A stretch of 64,000 bases of DNA from Aporhodopirellula rubra (GTDB taxonomy: Bacteria > Planctomycetota > Planctomycetia > Pirellulales > Pirellulaceae): the NCBI RefSeq assembly GCF_014192335.1, contig NZ_JACHXU010000016.1:143805-207804 (forward strand). The letters run 5' to 3'. Below are positions 9,661-20,243 of the stretch, piece by piece (position 1 is the first letter of the stretch; each line of letters starts with the position of its first letter). The position numbers were made by a program, and so were the translations under genes. Under the pieces are notes generated by a model, which was not told the origin of the DNA, made no database searches, and saw nothing but the letters and a program-made list of their open reading frames with translations.

Positions 9661-10146
9661 ATGGTCGAGTGGTTCGATTGGGATACCGCCCGCGGCGTTG
9701 TCGAGTACGGGCCCGGCACCGGCGTTTTCACCGAAGGCGTGAGTCGACGCCTGCACCCGGACGCGAAGTTCTTCGCCATTGAGCGGTCCGCCGAACTCGC
9801 CGCGATCACTCGGAACCGGTGCCCCGACGTGACCGTGCACGAAGAGTCCGCGGCCGATGTGGCCCGATTGTGCCAGTCCGCAGGCATCGACCAGGTCGAT
9901 GCGATCATTTGCGGGTTACCGTGGGCTTCGTTCCCCGAGTCGTTGCAGCGGAACATTCTCGACGCGACGCTCGATGTCCTTCGTCCGGGCGGCCAATTCG
10001 CCACGTTCGCTTACTGGCAGGGTGTCGTTTTGCCAGCCGGTGTTCGGTTTTCTAGACGGCTTCGAGAAAGCTTCTCGGAGGTGCATCGCAGCCCGACGGT
10101 GTGGCGTAATTTGCCGCCTGCATTTGTCTATCGCTGTACAAAATAG
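9661..10146 (+). CDS. PmtA-like SAM-dependent methyltransferase (start unresolved)
   Basis: The protein has a Rossmann methyltransferase core: motif I VEYGPGTGVFTEG, the acidic post-I residue in FFAIERS, then ICGLPWASFPESLQ and SPTVWRNLPPAFVYRC at the C-terminus. The last two are typical of phospholipid N-methyltransferase (PmtA) relatives, which methylate phosphatidylethanolamine. Related proteins start with a segment resembling FLKNFARNPTSVGAIAPSS, and exactly this is encoded in frame at about 9586-9642, upstream of the first ATG (9661). Between the preceding stop (9405) and 9661 there is no in-frame ATG, GTG or TTG, only CTG (9589) and ATT (9511). The true start is therefore non-canonical, or a frameshift is present. 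Family call firm, start uncertain. Confidence 0.78.
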   Translation: MVEWFDWDTARGVVEYGPGTGVFTEGVSRRLHPDAKFFAIERSAELAAITRNRCPDVTVHEESAADVARLCQSAGIDQVDAIICGLPWASFPESLQRNILDATLDVLRPGGQFATFAYWQGVVLPAGVRFSRRLRESFSEVHRSPTVWRNLPPAFVYRCTK

Positions 10147-10440
10147 ACGTCTTCAATCTACGGGCAGTCCGCCCAAATCAATAGACGCAAAATTGTCACG
10201 CATAGGGTTGAGCCAGCCCCTCCGTTTCGATCTGAGAGTATACTCCGACCGATCAAAAACCTGGGAAGCCGACGATTCAAAAGGAGTCGACCACCGGCAA
10301 GATTGGCACGTCGTCGCGCGGCGAAGTCACCCGGAAACATTGGGATCCAAAGACCCTGCGTTTACGTGCCAACCCAGGGCACCGCCGCGAATCCATGAGC
10401 CCGATGCGAAGGCACAACCTTCCACCCCGGCCTCCATCGC

Positions 10441-12015
10441 ATGAGCAGCGTGCAGCACCCTGATTCCCACCAACCTCACCCATACGCCCTCCTCCTGAGT
10501 CCCACCGTGCTATATCGAGTTACTCTGTTTCTCTCTGTGACACTTTCCCTTCTCTGCGTTTCCGGTATCGCGGTAGCACAGCAAACTGAATCCGTCGAAA
10601 CGGAAGCCAAATCGGCCCAACAAGAAGCCGACGCGTGGAAAGCGATCGACGCACGTCCGACACCCCAGTGGTGGCGTGATGCCAAATTCGGAATCTTCAT
10701 TCACTGGGGACCGTACTCGGTACCCGCCTTCTCCGAAGTCGGTCGTTATTCGGAGTGGTACTGGATGGATCTCGCGAACCCCAAACGACGATCACACCAA
10801 CTCGTTAAACAGTTCCACGACCGGGTCTATGGAGAACGATTCACTTACCCTGACTTCGTACCGATGTTCACGTGTGAGCTCTTCGACGCCGACCAGTGGG
10901 CCAAATCGTTCGAAGAATCCGGCGCGAAGTACGTCGTCCTAACCTCCAAACACCACGACGGCTATTGCCTCTGGCCGAGCGAAGAAGCGGACCTCTCCTG
11001 GGGACGCCCTTGGAATAGCACCAACACCGGTCCCGGTCGCGACCTCGTCGGTGAACTGACGCAAGCGGTTCGCAAAACCGATGTCAAAATGGGACTCTAT
11101 TATTCGATCTACGAATGGTTCAATCCGCTCTACACCACCGACGTCGATCTGTTTGTGACCAAGCACTTGATCCCTCAATTCAAAGACATGGTCAACCAAT
11201 ACAAACCCGCCGTCATCTTTACTGACGGGGAATGGGATCATCCGGCCAAAACATGGCGGACATCGGAGATGTTGACGTGGTTGTTCAACGACTCACCATG
11301 CAAAGACGAAGTCGTGATCAATGATCGCTGGGGCAAAGGCGACCGACACAAACACGGTGGCTACTACACAACCGAATACGGTGCCGGATTGCCCAACGCC
11401 GAAAACGCGTGGGAAGAAAACCGCGGAATGGCTCACTCGTTCGGATACAGCCGGACCGAACGATTCGAAGATTACAACAGCAGCGAGGCATTGGTCCTGA
11501 TGCTGATCGACATCGTCTCACGCGGCGGGAACTTCCTGCTCGATATCGGCCCGACTGCCGATGGACGGATCCCACCGTTGATGGAAGAGCGGCTCGCCGA
11601 GATCGGTGATTGGCTCGACGTCAACGGCGAGGCGATTTACGGCACAACGACGCACTCGACGACCTGCCAATGGACCGCCGGCATCGAAGAGGAACTCGGC
11701 AAAGGCAACTACCGCGTCAAATACGACGTCAACAAACTGCTCAAGACGCCCGACGAAGGAAAGGCACGCAAAGAAGCCGTCTTTACCCGAAAAGGTGACG
11801 CGTTCTATGCGATCTGTGCCGTGTTCCCCAATGGCCAATTGACCCTCAAAAACATCACCGCGTCGCCCAACGCCGTCGTCTCCATGCTCGGCCACGACAG
11901 CGATTTGACGTGGAAACAGGTCGGTGATCATGTCGTTATCGACATGCCAACGATCAACCCATCTAAAATGCCCTGCGAGTTTGCGTGGACGTTTAAGATC
12001 AGCAGCGTCGAGTAA
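10441..12015 (+). CDS. Secreted GH29 alpha-L-fucosidase
   Basis: This 524-residue protein belongs to glycoside hydrolase family 29. A long n-region and hydrophobic stretch (VTLFLSVTLSLLCVSGIAVA) form the signal peptide. The (beta/alpha)8 domain follows: WWRDAKFGIFIHWGPYSVPA, the YVVLTSKHHDGYCLW strand with the conserved HH pair, and AVIFTDGEWDHP, where D262 is the expected nucleophile. The segment NFLLDIGPTADGRIPP closes the barrel, and a beta-sandwich domain follows. It should release alpha-L-fucose from sulfated or plain fucose-containing glycans in the periplasm or outside the cell. A Tat-exported dehydrogenase gene starts 55 bp downstream on the same strand and is probably co-transcribed. 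Fucoidan use fits a marine planctomycete but is inference. Confidence 0.92.
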   Translation: MSSVQHPDSHQPHPYALLLSPTVLYRVTLFLSVTLSLLCVSGIAVAQQTESVETEAKSAQQEADAWKAIDARPTPQWWRDAKFGIFIHWGPYSVPAFSEVGRYSEWYWMDLANPKRRSHQLVKQFHDRVYGERFTYPDFVPMFTCELFDADQWAKSFEESGAKYVVLTSKHHDGYCLWPSEEADLSWGRPWNSTNTGPGRDLVGELTQAVRKTDVKMGLYYSIYEWFNPLYTTDVDLFVTKHLIPQFKDMVNQYKPAVIFTDGEWDHPAKTWRTSEMLTWLFNDSPCKDEVVINDRWGKGDRHKHGGYYTTEYGAGLPNAENAWEENRGMAHSFGYSRTERFEDYNSSEALVLMLIDIVSRGGNFLLDIGPTADGRIPPLMEERLAEIGDWLDVNGEAIYGTTTHSTTCQWTAGIEEELGKGNYRVKYDVNKLLKTPDEGKARKEAVFTRKGDAFYAICAVFPNGQLTLKNITASPNAVVSMLGHDSDLTWKQVGDHVVIDMPTINPSKMPCEFAWTFKISSVE

Positions 12016-12070
12016 TCCCGTCGCTCGCCAAACCTCTCACTTACTTTCCCCATCCCCAATGGAAAATCTG

Positions 12071-13450
<1,380 letters not shown>

Positions 13451-13575
13451 GCCACCGACACACCCCGCACGCTGACCGGCCGCCTCACGTTCGCCTCCTC
13501 GTCCGACCGGGAGGCTCCGCGGCACGCCGTTCTCTCATGGCACGCCGGCAGATTCACGGCACTGATCACGAAAGG

Positions 13576-13614
13576 AAAAGGGCGAGGAAGCAGTTTGCTT
13601 TCTCGCCCTTTTTT
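13576..13614. terminator. Strong bidirectional Rho-independent terminator
   Basis: AAAAGGGCGAG pairs with CTCGCCCTTTT through a long stem that continues as AAGC/GCTT around an AGTTT loop with one G/T bulge position. Poly-A precedes it and poly-T follows, so it can stop transcription from both the dehydrogenase gene (plus) and the convergent PpiD-like gene (minus). Confidence 0.9.
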
Positions 13615-13717
13615 GTTTGTCTTACCGCACGTTATCGTGCCGCCGATTGCGGGAGTTGCCGCTCATGACGGCCTGCCCGGCAGGAGCCAGGCGAGCCCTC
13701 AATTCAGAGCGGGTCGA

Positions 13718-16207
13718 CTATTCGTCGTCCGACAATCGCATTTCGAATCCCGTCCGCTCATCAACCGATTCATAGAACCCACGGACGATGTTACGAGCGT
13801 CTTGGTTGCCCAACAACTGAGCCATGAAACGCTGCTGCGGTTGGCGGAACTGCTCACGCAATTGCTCGACATCCGGCTGGAATTCCGTCGGTGTTACCAC
13901 GTAGAAAACGCTCTGCGGATCATTCGGTGCGACTCCGTATTCACCCAAAGGTGTCGCGAAGACCTCACGCATGAATTCGTCACCAACGGCATCGAGTTTA
14001 GGCACTTCCGCAATCACGGTTTGCATGAACCCGAGTTGTTCGAGCCAGCTGAACGGGCCGACGTTTTCGATCAGGTTTGATTTTTTGTCTTCAGGAACCA
14101 CGTCCGACAAAGTCTTGTCTCCGTCTGCGATTGATGCGGCGATTTCTTCTGCGGCCGCCTTAGCGAGCTTCCTCGCTTCTCGAGTGCGAATGAACAAGAC
14201 CACTTCGTCACGAACTTCATCGAGCTCGGGAACGAATGTCGGGACGTCCTCCGTTTTCCAACTGATGTACGTCACACCGGCTTCGAGATCCACCGAACGC
14301 AGCGGCGAGAACTCAGGTTGTGGCGGCAACATCGAGCCGTCCTGCATCTGAGCACCAAACATCATGGCACCGTAAGGCGGTCCGCGACGGTTGAACCCGG
14401 TGCCCAATCCGTAGGAGGTGCCTGGATCGACCTCATCGACACTCACTCGGTTGACCAACTGTTTCGTTTTCCCGTAAATCAATCCGAGTTCATCCGCCAT
14501 CTTTTTCAGATTGAGGCGTTCGGGAGCGTCGGATTCCTTTTGAATACCAACGGAAACATTGCTTTCATGCACCGCCCGTTCGCTGAAATAGAGCCGCATC
14601 CGTTTGTTGGCTTCGGTAACGGCCTGATCGAGTGCGTTGCGGGCGGGCTCGAGTGCCATTTCGGTCGCGATTTGGTCGCGAACTTCTTCGAATGATTGCA
14701 GCTTGGTTTGCTCGGGTTCGTCGTCGAGCTCGAGACTCATTGCGGCTTCTTCGGCAGGTTCCGACGTCGCTTCTTCTTCAGTTTCTTCAGCCTCCGTTTC
14801 GGGGGCCTCTTCCGCCGATTCAGTTGATTCCGCTTCGGTGGCGGGCTCTTCTTCGCTCATCTCGGCGGGCTCGTCGGTTTCAGCCGCTTCTTCCGCTTCG
14901 GCAGGTGCGTCAGACTCAGCCGGAGTCTCAGGCTCGGAAGGGGTCTCAGGCTCGGTGGGAGCTTCCGTTTCGGCAGGCGTCTCGGTTTCCGCAGGCGTCT
15001 CTGCGTCGGCCGCCGGTTCACCCGTTGCAGGCTCTTCGTCCTGGAACATCACCAAACGGACCGAATTGTCCGCACTGGCGTTCATGGACGAATCTTCGGC
15101 GGCGGGTTCACTCGACTCAGTATCTTCAGCAGCATCAGCGGCCGGCTCGTCGGTGCTCTCTTCCGCAGTTTCTTCGCTGGTTTGTTCTTCACTGGTCTCT
15201 TCTGCGGCGGCCTCTGCGGTGGCGGGCTGTTCTTCCGCTGCGGCTGCTTCATCAGAGCCGACGGGAAGCTGGAAATCGCCCCCGGCGAGACGTCGTTCGT
15301 ACTCCGCCCGGATTTGCTCTTCGCTGAATTTCGCTTTCTCGACATCGAGGAACTGCTGCAAGTCGGCGGCCACCCATTCGATCTGAGCCGAATCGGGGCG
15401 TCCGAAGCTCGGCAGCGGCGATTGATCACCGGGATAACTCAGGCGTTTCTTGCCTTCTTCGTAGACCTCTTTAATGTCCGACTGGCTCGGTTCGGCGTCG
15501 GTTTGATCCAGATATTCGCTCACCAAAACGCCGTACGCGTTCACGGTCGCTTTCTGGTTTAATTTCAAAAAATTCTCCCACTGACCCAGCGGAGTGACCA
15601 CAGGAATCTGGCCATTGGTCAATCCGACGAGCGAACCGCGTTGATACAGGTCCGCCAACAAATGCATGCGGAGCTGTTCGTAGAGGTGCTGTTGGCCGAG
15701 TTGGTTGCCGCTGCTCCTCATCAACATCGCGACGATTTCGCTGTCGGTGAAGGTTCCATCGGTGAACCGGGTCAACCAGTTTCCGATCGCGGTATCGTCG
15801 AGTTCGAAGCCAGCTTTTTGAGATTCGCTGTAGAAACGAAGCGTGTTGACCGTGGCTTCTTCGCCTGGATTGGAATCGATTCCGAGCGACTGAATTTGGC
15901 CCGATTGTTCGTCAAATTGGAAACCGGGGGTTTGCGGCACGCCGCCCCGATTGATCGTTTCAGAAGCCAATTCGCTGAGAAAACGCACGACGGCGGCGTG
16001 GTTCTGCGTCGTACGAGCGACACGAGCGCGGGTCAACTCGACACCATCGAACGTCGCCGCAACCGGATCGGAATTCATCCCTCCGCCACGACGCATGTAG
16101 GTGTCCAACGCTGGCAAAACAACGAAAGAAAAAAGAGCCAAGAGGGTCAAAAAGACCATCAAAGGCTTGAGGTTGCGTCGAAATATCTCGAACGGACTCG
16201 AACTCAT
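13718..16207 (-). CDS. PpiD/SurA-like membrane-anchored protein with long acidic insert
   Basis: An 829-residue protein with one N-terminal helix (about 15-34, MVFLTLLALFSFVVLPAL) and a periplasmic body. Residues 45-300 resemble the SurA/PpiD N-terminal chaperone fold (DGVELTRARVARTTQNH, YEQLRMHLLADLY). Residues about 315-490 are almost pure Glu/Ala/Thr/Pro/Ser. The C-terminal part has SFEEVRDQIATEMALEPARN and VTYISWKTEDVPTFVPELDE, as in proteins built around a parvulin domain. I cannot locate a convincing PPIase active site, so isomerase activity is doubtful. It probably works as an envelope folding factor. The gene ends at the bidirectional terminator shared with the dehydrogenase and starts 150 bp after dprA ends. 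Confidence 0.75.
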   Translation of the reverse strand: MSSSPFEIFRRNLKPLMVFLTLLALFSFVVLPALDTYMRRGGGMNSDPVAATFDGVELTRARVARTTQNHAAVVRFLSELASETINRGGVPQTPGFQFDEQSGQIQSLGIDSNPGEEATVNTLRFYSESQKAGFELDDTAIGNWLTRFTDGTFTDSEIVAMLMRSSGNQLGQQHLYEQLRMHLLADLYQRGSLVGLTNGQIPVVTPLGQWENFLKLNQKATVNAYGVLVSEYLDQTDAEPSQSDIKEVYEEGKKRLSYPGDQSPLPSFGRPDSAQIEWVAADLQQFLDVEKAKFSEEQIRAEYERRLAGGDFQLPVGSDEAAAAEEQPATAEAAAEETSEEQTSEETAEESTDEPAADAAEDTESSEPAAEDSSMNASADNSVRLVMFQDEEPATGEPAADAETPAETETPAETEAPTEPETPSEPETPAESDAPAEAEEAAETDEPAEMSEEEPATEAESTESAEEAPETEAEETEEEATSEPAEEAAMSLELDDEPEQTKLQSFEEVRDQIATEMALEPARNALDQAVTEANKRMRLYFSERAVHESNVSVGIQKESDAPERLNLKKMADELGLIYGKTKQLVNRVSVDEVDPGTSYGLGTGFNRRGPPYGAMMFGAQMQDGSMLPPQPEFSPLRSVDLEAGVTYISWKTEDVPTFVPELDEVRDEVVLFIRTREARKLAKAAAEEIAASIADGDKTLSDVVPEDKKSNLIENVGPFSWLEQLGFMQTVIAEVPKLDAVGDEFMREVFATPLGEYGVAPNDPQSVFYVVTPTEFQPDVEQLREQFRQPQQRFMAQLLGNQDARNIVRGFYESVDERTGFEMRLSDDE

Positions 16208-16357
16208 CAGAGAAGCCTACATAAACCCGCGAGGGGGACACCTGCGAAGGATGCCTCGACCTGCGGACGGAGGGAGGGGGCGGGAGGGGAACCACGAAAC
16301 TGCAAAGGGTATCGCCGATGGAATTTGAAGGTCAAGATGACTTGATCGTCCTGGACC

Positions 16358-17683
16358 TCAAACTCGGGCCACGTATTGGCTGCTCAGCCGTCGGACGAGC
16401 CGCTTCATTTCCAGAACACTGACAATGGCGGAGACGCGAGCGGACGACAATTCGCATCCCACCGTGACCTCGTCGAGCGAAGTTCCCGTTGGTGAAATGC
16501 GATCCAGCACCGCTCGCTCGATCTCGTTTAAGGTGACTTCACGGCCGTTTCGAATCTCGCGTTCGTCCCGGTTGGCCTGCGACTCGTCGCCACGGCAAAT
16601 CGGCTGGCTGAGCGGCCCGAGCAATTCGAGCACGTCGTCCGCATTGGTCACCAACGTCCCGCCGTCGCGAATCAACCGATGGCACCCCTGCGACGCTCGG
16701 CTGTTGACCGGTCCCGGCAGGGCACCGACACCCCGCCCCATCTCACTCGCCAATCGGGCGGTGATCAACGAACCGCTGCGTTCGGGCGCCTCGATCACCA
16801 ACGTCGCCAATCCCGCTGCGGCAATTAACCGATTCCGCTGAGGGAACATCCCGCCCCGCGGTTTCGCCATCGGGGCGTATTCACTGATCACGGCCCCCGA
16901 GCAGGCAATCTCCCCAGCCAAGCCCGCATTTTCAGGCGGGTACATCTGCCCGAGCCCGCCACCCAGAAACGCGATCGTGCGGCCTCCGACCTCCACCGCC
17001 GCACGATGAGCCGCCGTGTCGACCCCGCGAGCCAGCCCACTGACGATCGTCACCGACGCCGACGCGAGGTCGCGAGCCAGACGCCTGGTCTGCTGCAAAC
17101 CGTACGGAGTCGCGTGACGGGTCCCCACAATTGCGACGGCGAGCTGATCCGCCGCGGTCACTTCCCCACGGCAAAATAGAATCGGCGGCGTGTCCTCGAG
17201 CTCATCGAACGACTTCGGATACCCGGCCGCATCGGGCTGCAGAATCCGCACACGATGCTGGTGACACCACTGGATCACTTGATCGACATCCACATGATCC
17301 GTCGCCGTTTGGATCACGTGCGCGATCTTCGGCCCAATTCCAGGCACCCGCTGCAGACTCGCCTTGTCGGCCCGAAGAACGTTGCCCGCCGAACCGAACT
17401 CGTCGAGCAGAACACTCAGCCCCCGCGGCCCGAGCCCGGGCAAAAGACACAACTGCAACCGATCTCGCAGTCCCGCGCCGACACGCATCGTCGTGCCCGT
17501 GTCACCATCAGGATCGCGATCGGGTTCACTCGCTCGAAGATCGCCTCCCAATTCACGCTCACGGGACGTCTTCGCCGGAGGAGCGGAATCAGGACGCGTT
17601 TCAGGAGGTCCCGGCGGAAGAAGTTCCGTGGCGTCCTCGGTCGATTCCTGCTCTTGCTGCCAAAAGAAGAGTTCATCAGACAC
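16358..17683 (-). CDS. dprA: DNA-processing protein DprA
   Basis: DprA loads RecA on incoming single-stranded DNA during natural transformation. The 441-residue protein has an N-terminal Pro/Asp-rich tail of about 65 residues. Next comes a helix-hairpin-helix region (LLPGLGPRGLSVLL and VPGIGPKIAHVI). The Rossmann DNA_processg_A core follows with AIVGTRHATPYG, VSGLARGVDTAAH, TIAFLGGGLGQMYPPEN, FPQRNRLIAA and SGSLITARLASEMGR. A C-terminal winged-helix segment (EIERAVLDRISPTGTSLDEV) completes the usual layout. The N-terminal tail is longer than usual and could mean the true start is internal. It is followed by the PpiD-like gene and preceded by msrB at about 200 bp. Confidence 0.95.
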   Translation of the reverse strand: MSDELFFWQQEQESTEDATELLPPGPPETRPDSAPPAKTSRERELGGDLRASEPDRDPDGDTGTTMRVGAGLRDRLQLCLLPGLGPRGLSVLLDEFGSAGNVLRADKASLQRVPGIGPKIAHVIQTATDHVDVDQVIQWCHQHRVRILQPDAAGYPKSFDELEDTPPILFCRGEVTAADQLAVAIVGTRHATPYGLQQTRRLARDLASASVTIVSGLARGVDTAAHRAAVEVGGRTIAFLGGGLGQMYPPENAGLAGEIACSGAVISEYAPMAKPRGGMFPQRNRLIAAAGLATLVIEAPERSGSLITARLASEMGRGVGALPGPVNSRASQGCHRLIRDGGTLVTNADDVLELLGPLSQPICRGDESQANRDEREIRNGREVTLNEIERAVLDRISPTGTSLDEVTVGCELSSARVSAIVSVLEMKRLVRRLSSQYVARV

Positions 17684-17887
17684 GCGGCAATCTCCCAGTC
17701 GAATTCGGTCTTGCCGGATCGCGGATTGCTGCCACAGCCAAACAAACGATCCCTACCCCAGCGACGCACAACGACGCCCACTGTACCAAATCCCACTAGT
17801 CCACGGGGTGCGATTACCTCGGGGCCCACGACTTCACGAGCCCGACGACTTCACGGCTCACGGGCACCGCAATCGGCTGCCCCGTCG

Positions 17888-18568
17888 CTATTTCGACTTC
17901 AGCGTTCCCGAGGGCCGCTCGGAAACCGGGCGAATTTTCGGAGGAATCTTCTTCCCCTTCGCGATGAACCTCATCGAGATCGAGTTGACGCAGTGCCGAG
18001 TGTTCTTCTCGGTCATCTGCTCGCCGGTGAAGACGTGCCCCAGGTGAGCGCCGCAATTTTTGCACAAGATCTCAACGCGAACGCCGTCCGCGTCCGTCTG
18101 CCGAACGATCGCATCTTCGATCTCATCATCAAAACTCGGCCATCCGCAATGGCTCTCGAATTTATCCTTGCTCAAATACAACTTCGCGTTGCAACGACGG
18201 CAAATGTACGTCCCCTCACGTTTGTTCGACGTGTAACCACCGTTGCTCGGGCGTTCGGTGCCTTTCTGCAAAATCACATATCGTTCGAACTGATTCAGCG
18301 GATTGAAATTGCCGAATTTCACCGCCTGCTCGTCCAATGATGCCCCTTCCGCGTCCGCCGCAACATCTGCCGAACCGGTGTCTTCGGCAGCGACGGCAAC
18401 CTCATCGGTCTGCGTCTCAGCGGTTTCTGAAGGAACCACAGCGGTTTCGTCATCCGCGTTGACCGGTCGCCCGAACGCCCCCACGGAACCGACCATCACG
18501 GCGAGGCCGAGGGCACTCAACGAAACAGCCCAAAACGGTTTGGACGAGAAAGCACTCTTTGATCGCAT
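17888..18568 (-). CDS. msrB: Peptide-methionine (R)-S-oxide reductase, exported
   Basis: MsrB reduces methionine-R-sulfoxide in proteins. The catalytic domain covers residues 85-203. It has zinc-binding pairs C123/C126 and C169/C172, the HCGWPSF motif with C141, and the catalytic C193 in RHCVNSISMRF. Residues 12-31 are a hydrophobic signal or anchor, followed by an acidic Ala/Glu/Asp-rich linker of about 45 residues, so the enzyme should act in the periplasm. A C-terminal basic tail (KGKKIPPKIRP) is unusual. MsrA is not adjacent. The gene stands between dprA and an SMP-30-like gene on the same strand, with gaps of 135-200 bp, so it probably has its own promoter. Confidence 0.95.
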   Translation of the reverse strand: MRSKSAFSSKPFWAVSLSALGLAVMVGSVGAFGRPVNADDETAVVPSETAETQTDEVAVAAEDTGSADVAADAEGASLDEQAVKFGNFNPLNQFERYVILQKGTERPSNGGYTSNKREGTYICRRCNAKLYLSKDKFESHCGWPSFDDEIEDAIVRQTDADGVRVEILCKNCGAHLGHVFTGEQMTEKNTRHCVNSISMRFIAKGKKIPPKIRPVSERPSGTLKSK

Positions 18569-18703
18569 CTATCTATCTCCGGCGGCGGCGAGTCGTACAA
18601 GATTTCTACACGACTCGCGAGGGATTCGTTCGCAAATATTTGAGCCAATCCAGTTTAGCCGGAAGGCAAATCGGCGTCACAAGTCGACAGATCGCCACTG
18701 CAG

Positions 18704-19663
18704 TTACTTGCCTCGGCGGCTTCCCGCCACCGGCATTTGCACCGAATAAACCGACGTCTGTGCCGTTACGAACATCGTCTTGAAATCCTCGCCGCCGAAC
18801 GTGACGTTGCAAGAACGTTCGGGAAAGGAAACCGTGCCGAGCGTCTGCCCCGACGGTCTGAAGATCTGAACACCTAAATGCGTCGTGATGTACAAGTTGC
18901 CGAGCACGTCCATCGCCATTCCGTCTCCCCCCGTGCCGCTGACTCCCTCAGGCTGGGCCAAGACGCAGAACGTTCGCCGATTCGAAACCACACCCGGCTT
19001 TTCAATATCAAACGCCAACATCTCGCTCTGCATGCTGGGAATCACATACAGCGTTTTTTCGTCAAGCGACAATCCGATCCCATTGGGGGCATTCAAATCT
19101 CCCGTTAACCGCGTCACCTCCCCGTCACTCGAAAGGTAATAGACGGCACGCTCCTTCTGAGGCAGCGGCGTCGGCGCTCGGTACTGCGGATCGGTGAAAT
19201 AGATCCCACCGGCCCCGTCCACAACGAGATCATTGCACGCGTTGTAACGAACACCTTTGTATTCATCCGTCAGCACCTCGCGGGAACCATCGGTGAGGCG
19301 ATACCGAACGACCGCTCCGTTCATTTCACACGCGAGCAGACCATTATCTGAAAGGGGCCACAGACCGTTTGCAAAGTTCGACTGATCCGTGAACACACCG
19401 AGTTTGCCATCCGGATCCAAACGATGGATCGTTGCGTTCGGGATATCAGTGAAGTAAAGCGTTCCGTCGCTCGTCACGGCGGGGCCTTCGGTGAACGCAA
19501 AACCCGTGAGTAACCTCTTCACCGGCCCAACAGGTTCGATTCCCTCAGTCGTCTCAGTCGTCTCAGTCGTCTCAGTCGTCTCGCCGTTTGAGAGAGCCCC
19601 AGCCGCGAGTGATGCGAATCCGACGACAAACACAATCAAAAAACGACAGCGAGAGATCAGCAT
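18704..19663 (-). CDS. Secreted SMP-30/gluconolactonase-like protein
   Basis: A 319-residue six-bladed propeller protein of the SMP-30/gluconolaconase/LRE family. FAFTEGPAVTSDGTLYFTD gives the metal-binding Glu, NACNDLVVDGAGGIYFTDP the Asn and Asp region, and NAPNGIGLSLDEKTLYV the next blade. These enzymes hydrolyse aldono-lactones with a divalent metal. The signal peptide (MLISRCRFLIVFVVGFASLA) fixes the start at 19663; an upstream ATG at 19735 overlaps the neighbouring gene and adds an implausible tail. A Thr-Thr-Glu tandem repeat follows the signal peptide and comes from a 9-bp DNA repeat. It lies 22 bp after the response-regulator gene and could be read with it. Confidence 0.87.
   Translation of the reverse strand: MLISRCRFLIVFVVGFASLAAGALSNGETTETTETTETTEGIEPVGPVKRLLTGFAFTEGPAVTSDGTLYFTDIPNATIHRLDPDGKLGVFTDQSNFANGLWPLSDNGLLACEMNGAVVRYRLTDGSREVLTDEYKGVRYNACNDLVVDGAGGIYFTDPQYRAPTPLPQKERAVYYLSSDGEVTRLTGDLNAPNGIGLSLDEKTLYVIPSMQSEMLAFDIEKPGVVSNRRTFCVLAQPEGVSGTGGDGMAMDVLGNLYITTHLGVQIFRPSGQTLGTVSFPERSCNVTFGGEDFKTMFVTAQTSVYSVQMPVAGSRRGK
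19544..19579. repeat. 9-bp tandem repeat (4 perfect copies of CTCAGTCGT)
   Basis: Four uninterrupted copies lie inside the SMP-30-like gene and encode a Thr-Thr-Glu run just after the signal peptide. Copy-number change would be in frame (9 bp), so it would alter linker length without breaking the gene. Confidence 0.9.
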
Positions 19664-19685
19664 CAACGACGGTTCCAAATTGATA

Positions 19686-20177
19686 TTAAGAGGAGGAAAC
19701 GCTCGATCCCTGAGCTTCCTGATCGGCGGTCGCAACCGCGACTTGTTGCAAGTGAATCATGAGTTTCTTGTGATCGCGGACGACTCGAAGGAACTCTTCC
19801 TCACTGACCGGCTTCTGAATGTAATCGTAAACGCCGAGTTCGTCACAGCGCTGGCGATACGTCTCATCTTCGAGTGCCGTCAGGACCACCGTCGTGATGC
19901 GAGCGGAGTCCGGATGGATTTCCAACATCTCTTCGAGCACGTCGAGCCCCGTACCGTCGGGCAGAATCATATCGAGAAGCAGCAAATCAAGGCGAGGAGC
20001 ACGGGCAAAGATCCCGGTACGTTTCATAAACAGAATCGCTTCGTGAACCGTTCGCACCAATGTCAAACGATGATGCACACCGCTGCGACGCAGCGCATGA
20101 ATGGTGATACGTGCGTCAACCAAACCATCCTCGACCAACAGAATTTCCATTGGCTTGGTACGTGAATCACCCAACAT
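19686..20177 (-). CDS. Single-domain response regulator (Rcp/CheY-like)
   Basis: A 163-residue receiver protein without an output domain. Acidic pocket E16/D17, phospho-acceptor D69 in LLLLDMILPDGTG, a Thr in VVLTALED and Lys122 in YIQKPVSEEEF are all in place. The sequence style (MEILLVEDGLVDARITIHALRR) resembles Rcp1-type regulators that serve phytochrome-like or hybrid kinases. The start at 20177 is fixed by AGGAGG seven bases upstream, although an in-frame ATG exists at 20222. It follows a helical protein gene by 66 bp on the same strand, and both have near-perfect Shine-Dalgarno sites. No histidine kinase is in the window. Confidence 0.93.
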   Translation of the reverse strand: MLGDSRTKPMEILLVEDGLVDARITIHALRRSGVHHRLTLVRTVHEAILFMKRTGIFARAPRLDLLLLDMILPDGTGLDVLEEMLEIHPDSARITTVVLTALEDETYRQRCDELGVYDYIQKPVSEEEFLRVVRDHKKLMIHLQQVAVATADQEAQGSSVSSS

Positions 20178-20184
20178 CGTAAAA

Positions 20185-20190
20185 CCTCCT
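20185..20190 (-). promoter_or_regulatory. Shine-Dalgarno AGGAGG deciding the response-regulator start
   Basis: AGGAGG on the minus strand with 7-nt spacing to the ATG at 20177. It argues against the upstream in-frame ATG at 20222. A second AGGAGG at 20865-20870 serves the gene before it. Strong sites like these are uncommon elsewhere in the window. Confidence 0.8.
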
Positions 20191-20243
20191 AAAAGTGCTC
20201 GCCGTGAGAACGAGCGGGACAACCGCGTTACTCGCCGACGACT

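Noticed and set aside
14637..15386. Ser/Ala-rich 249-aa frame on the plus strand
   Set aside because: It is the complement of the Glu/Ala-rich insert in the PpiD-like gene; the Ser/Ala composition is a direct reflection of that repeat.
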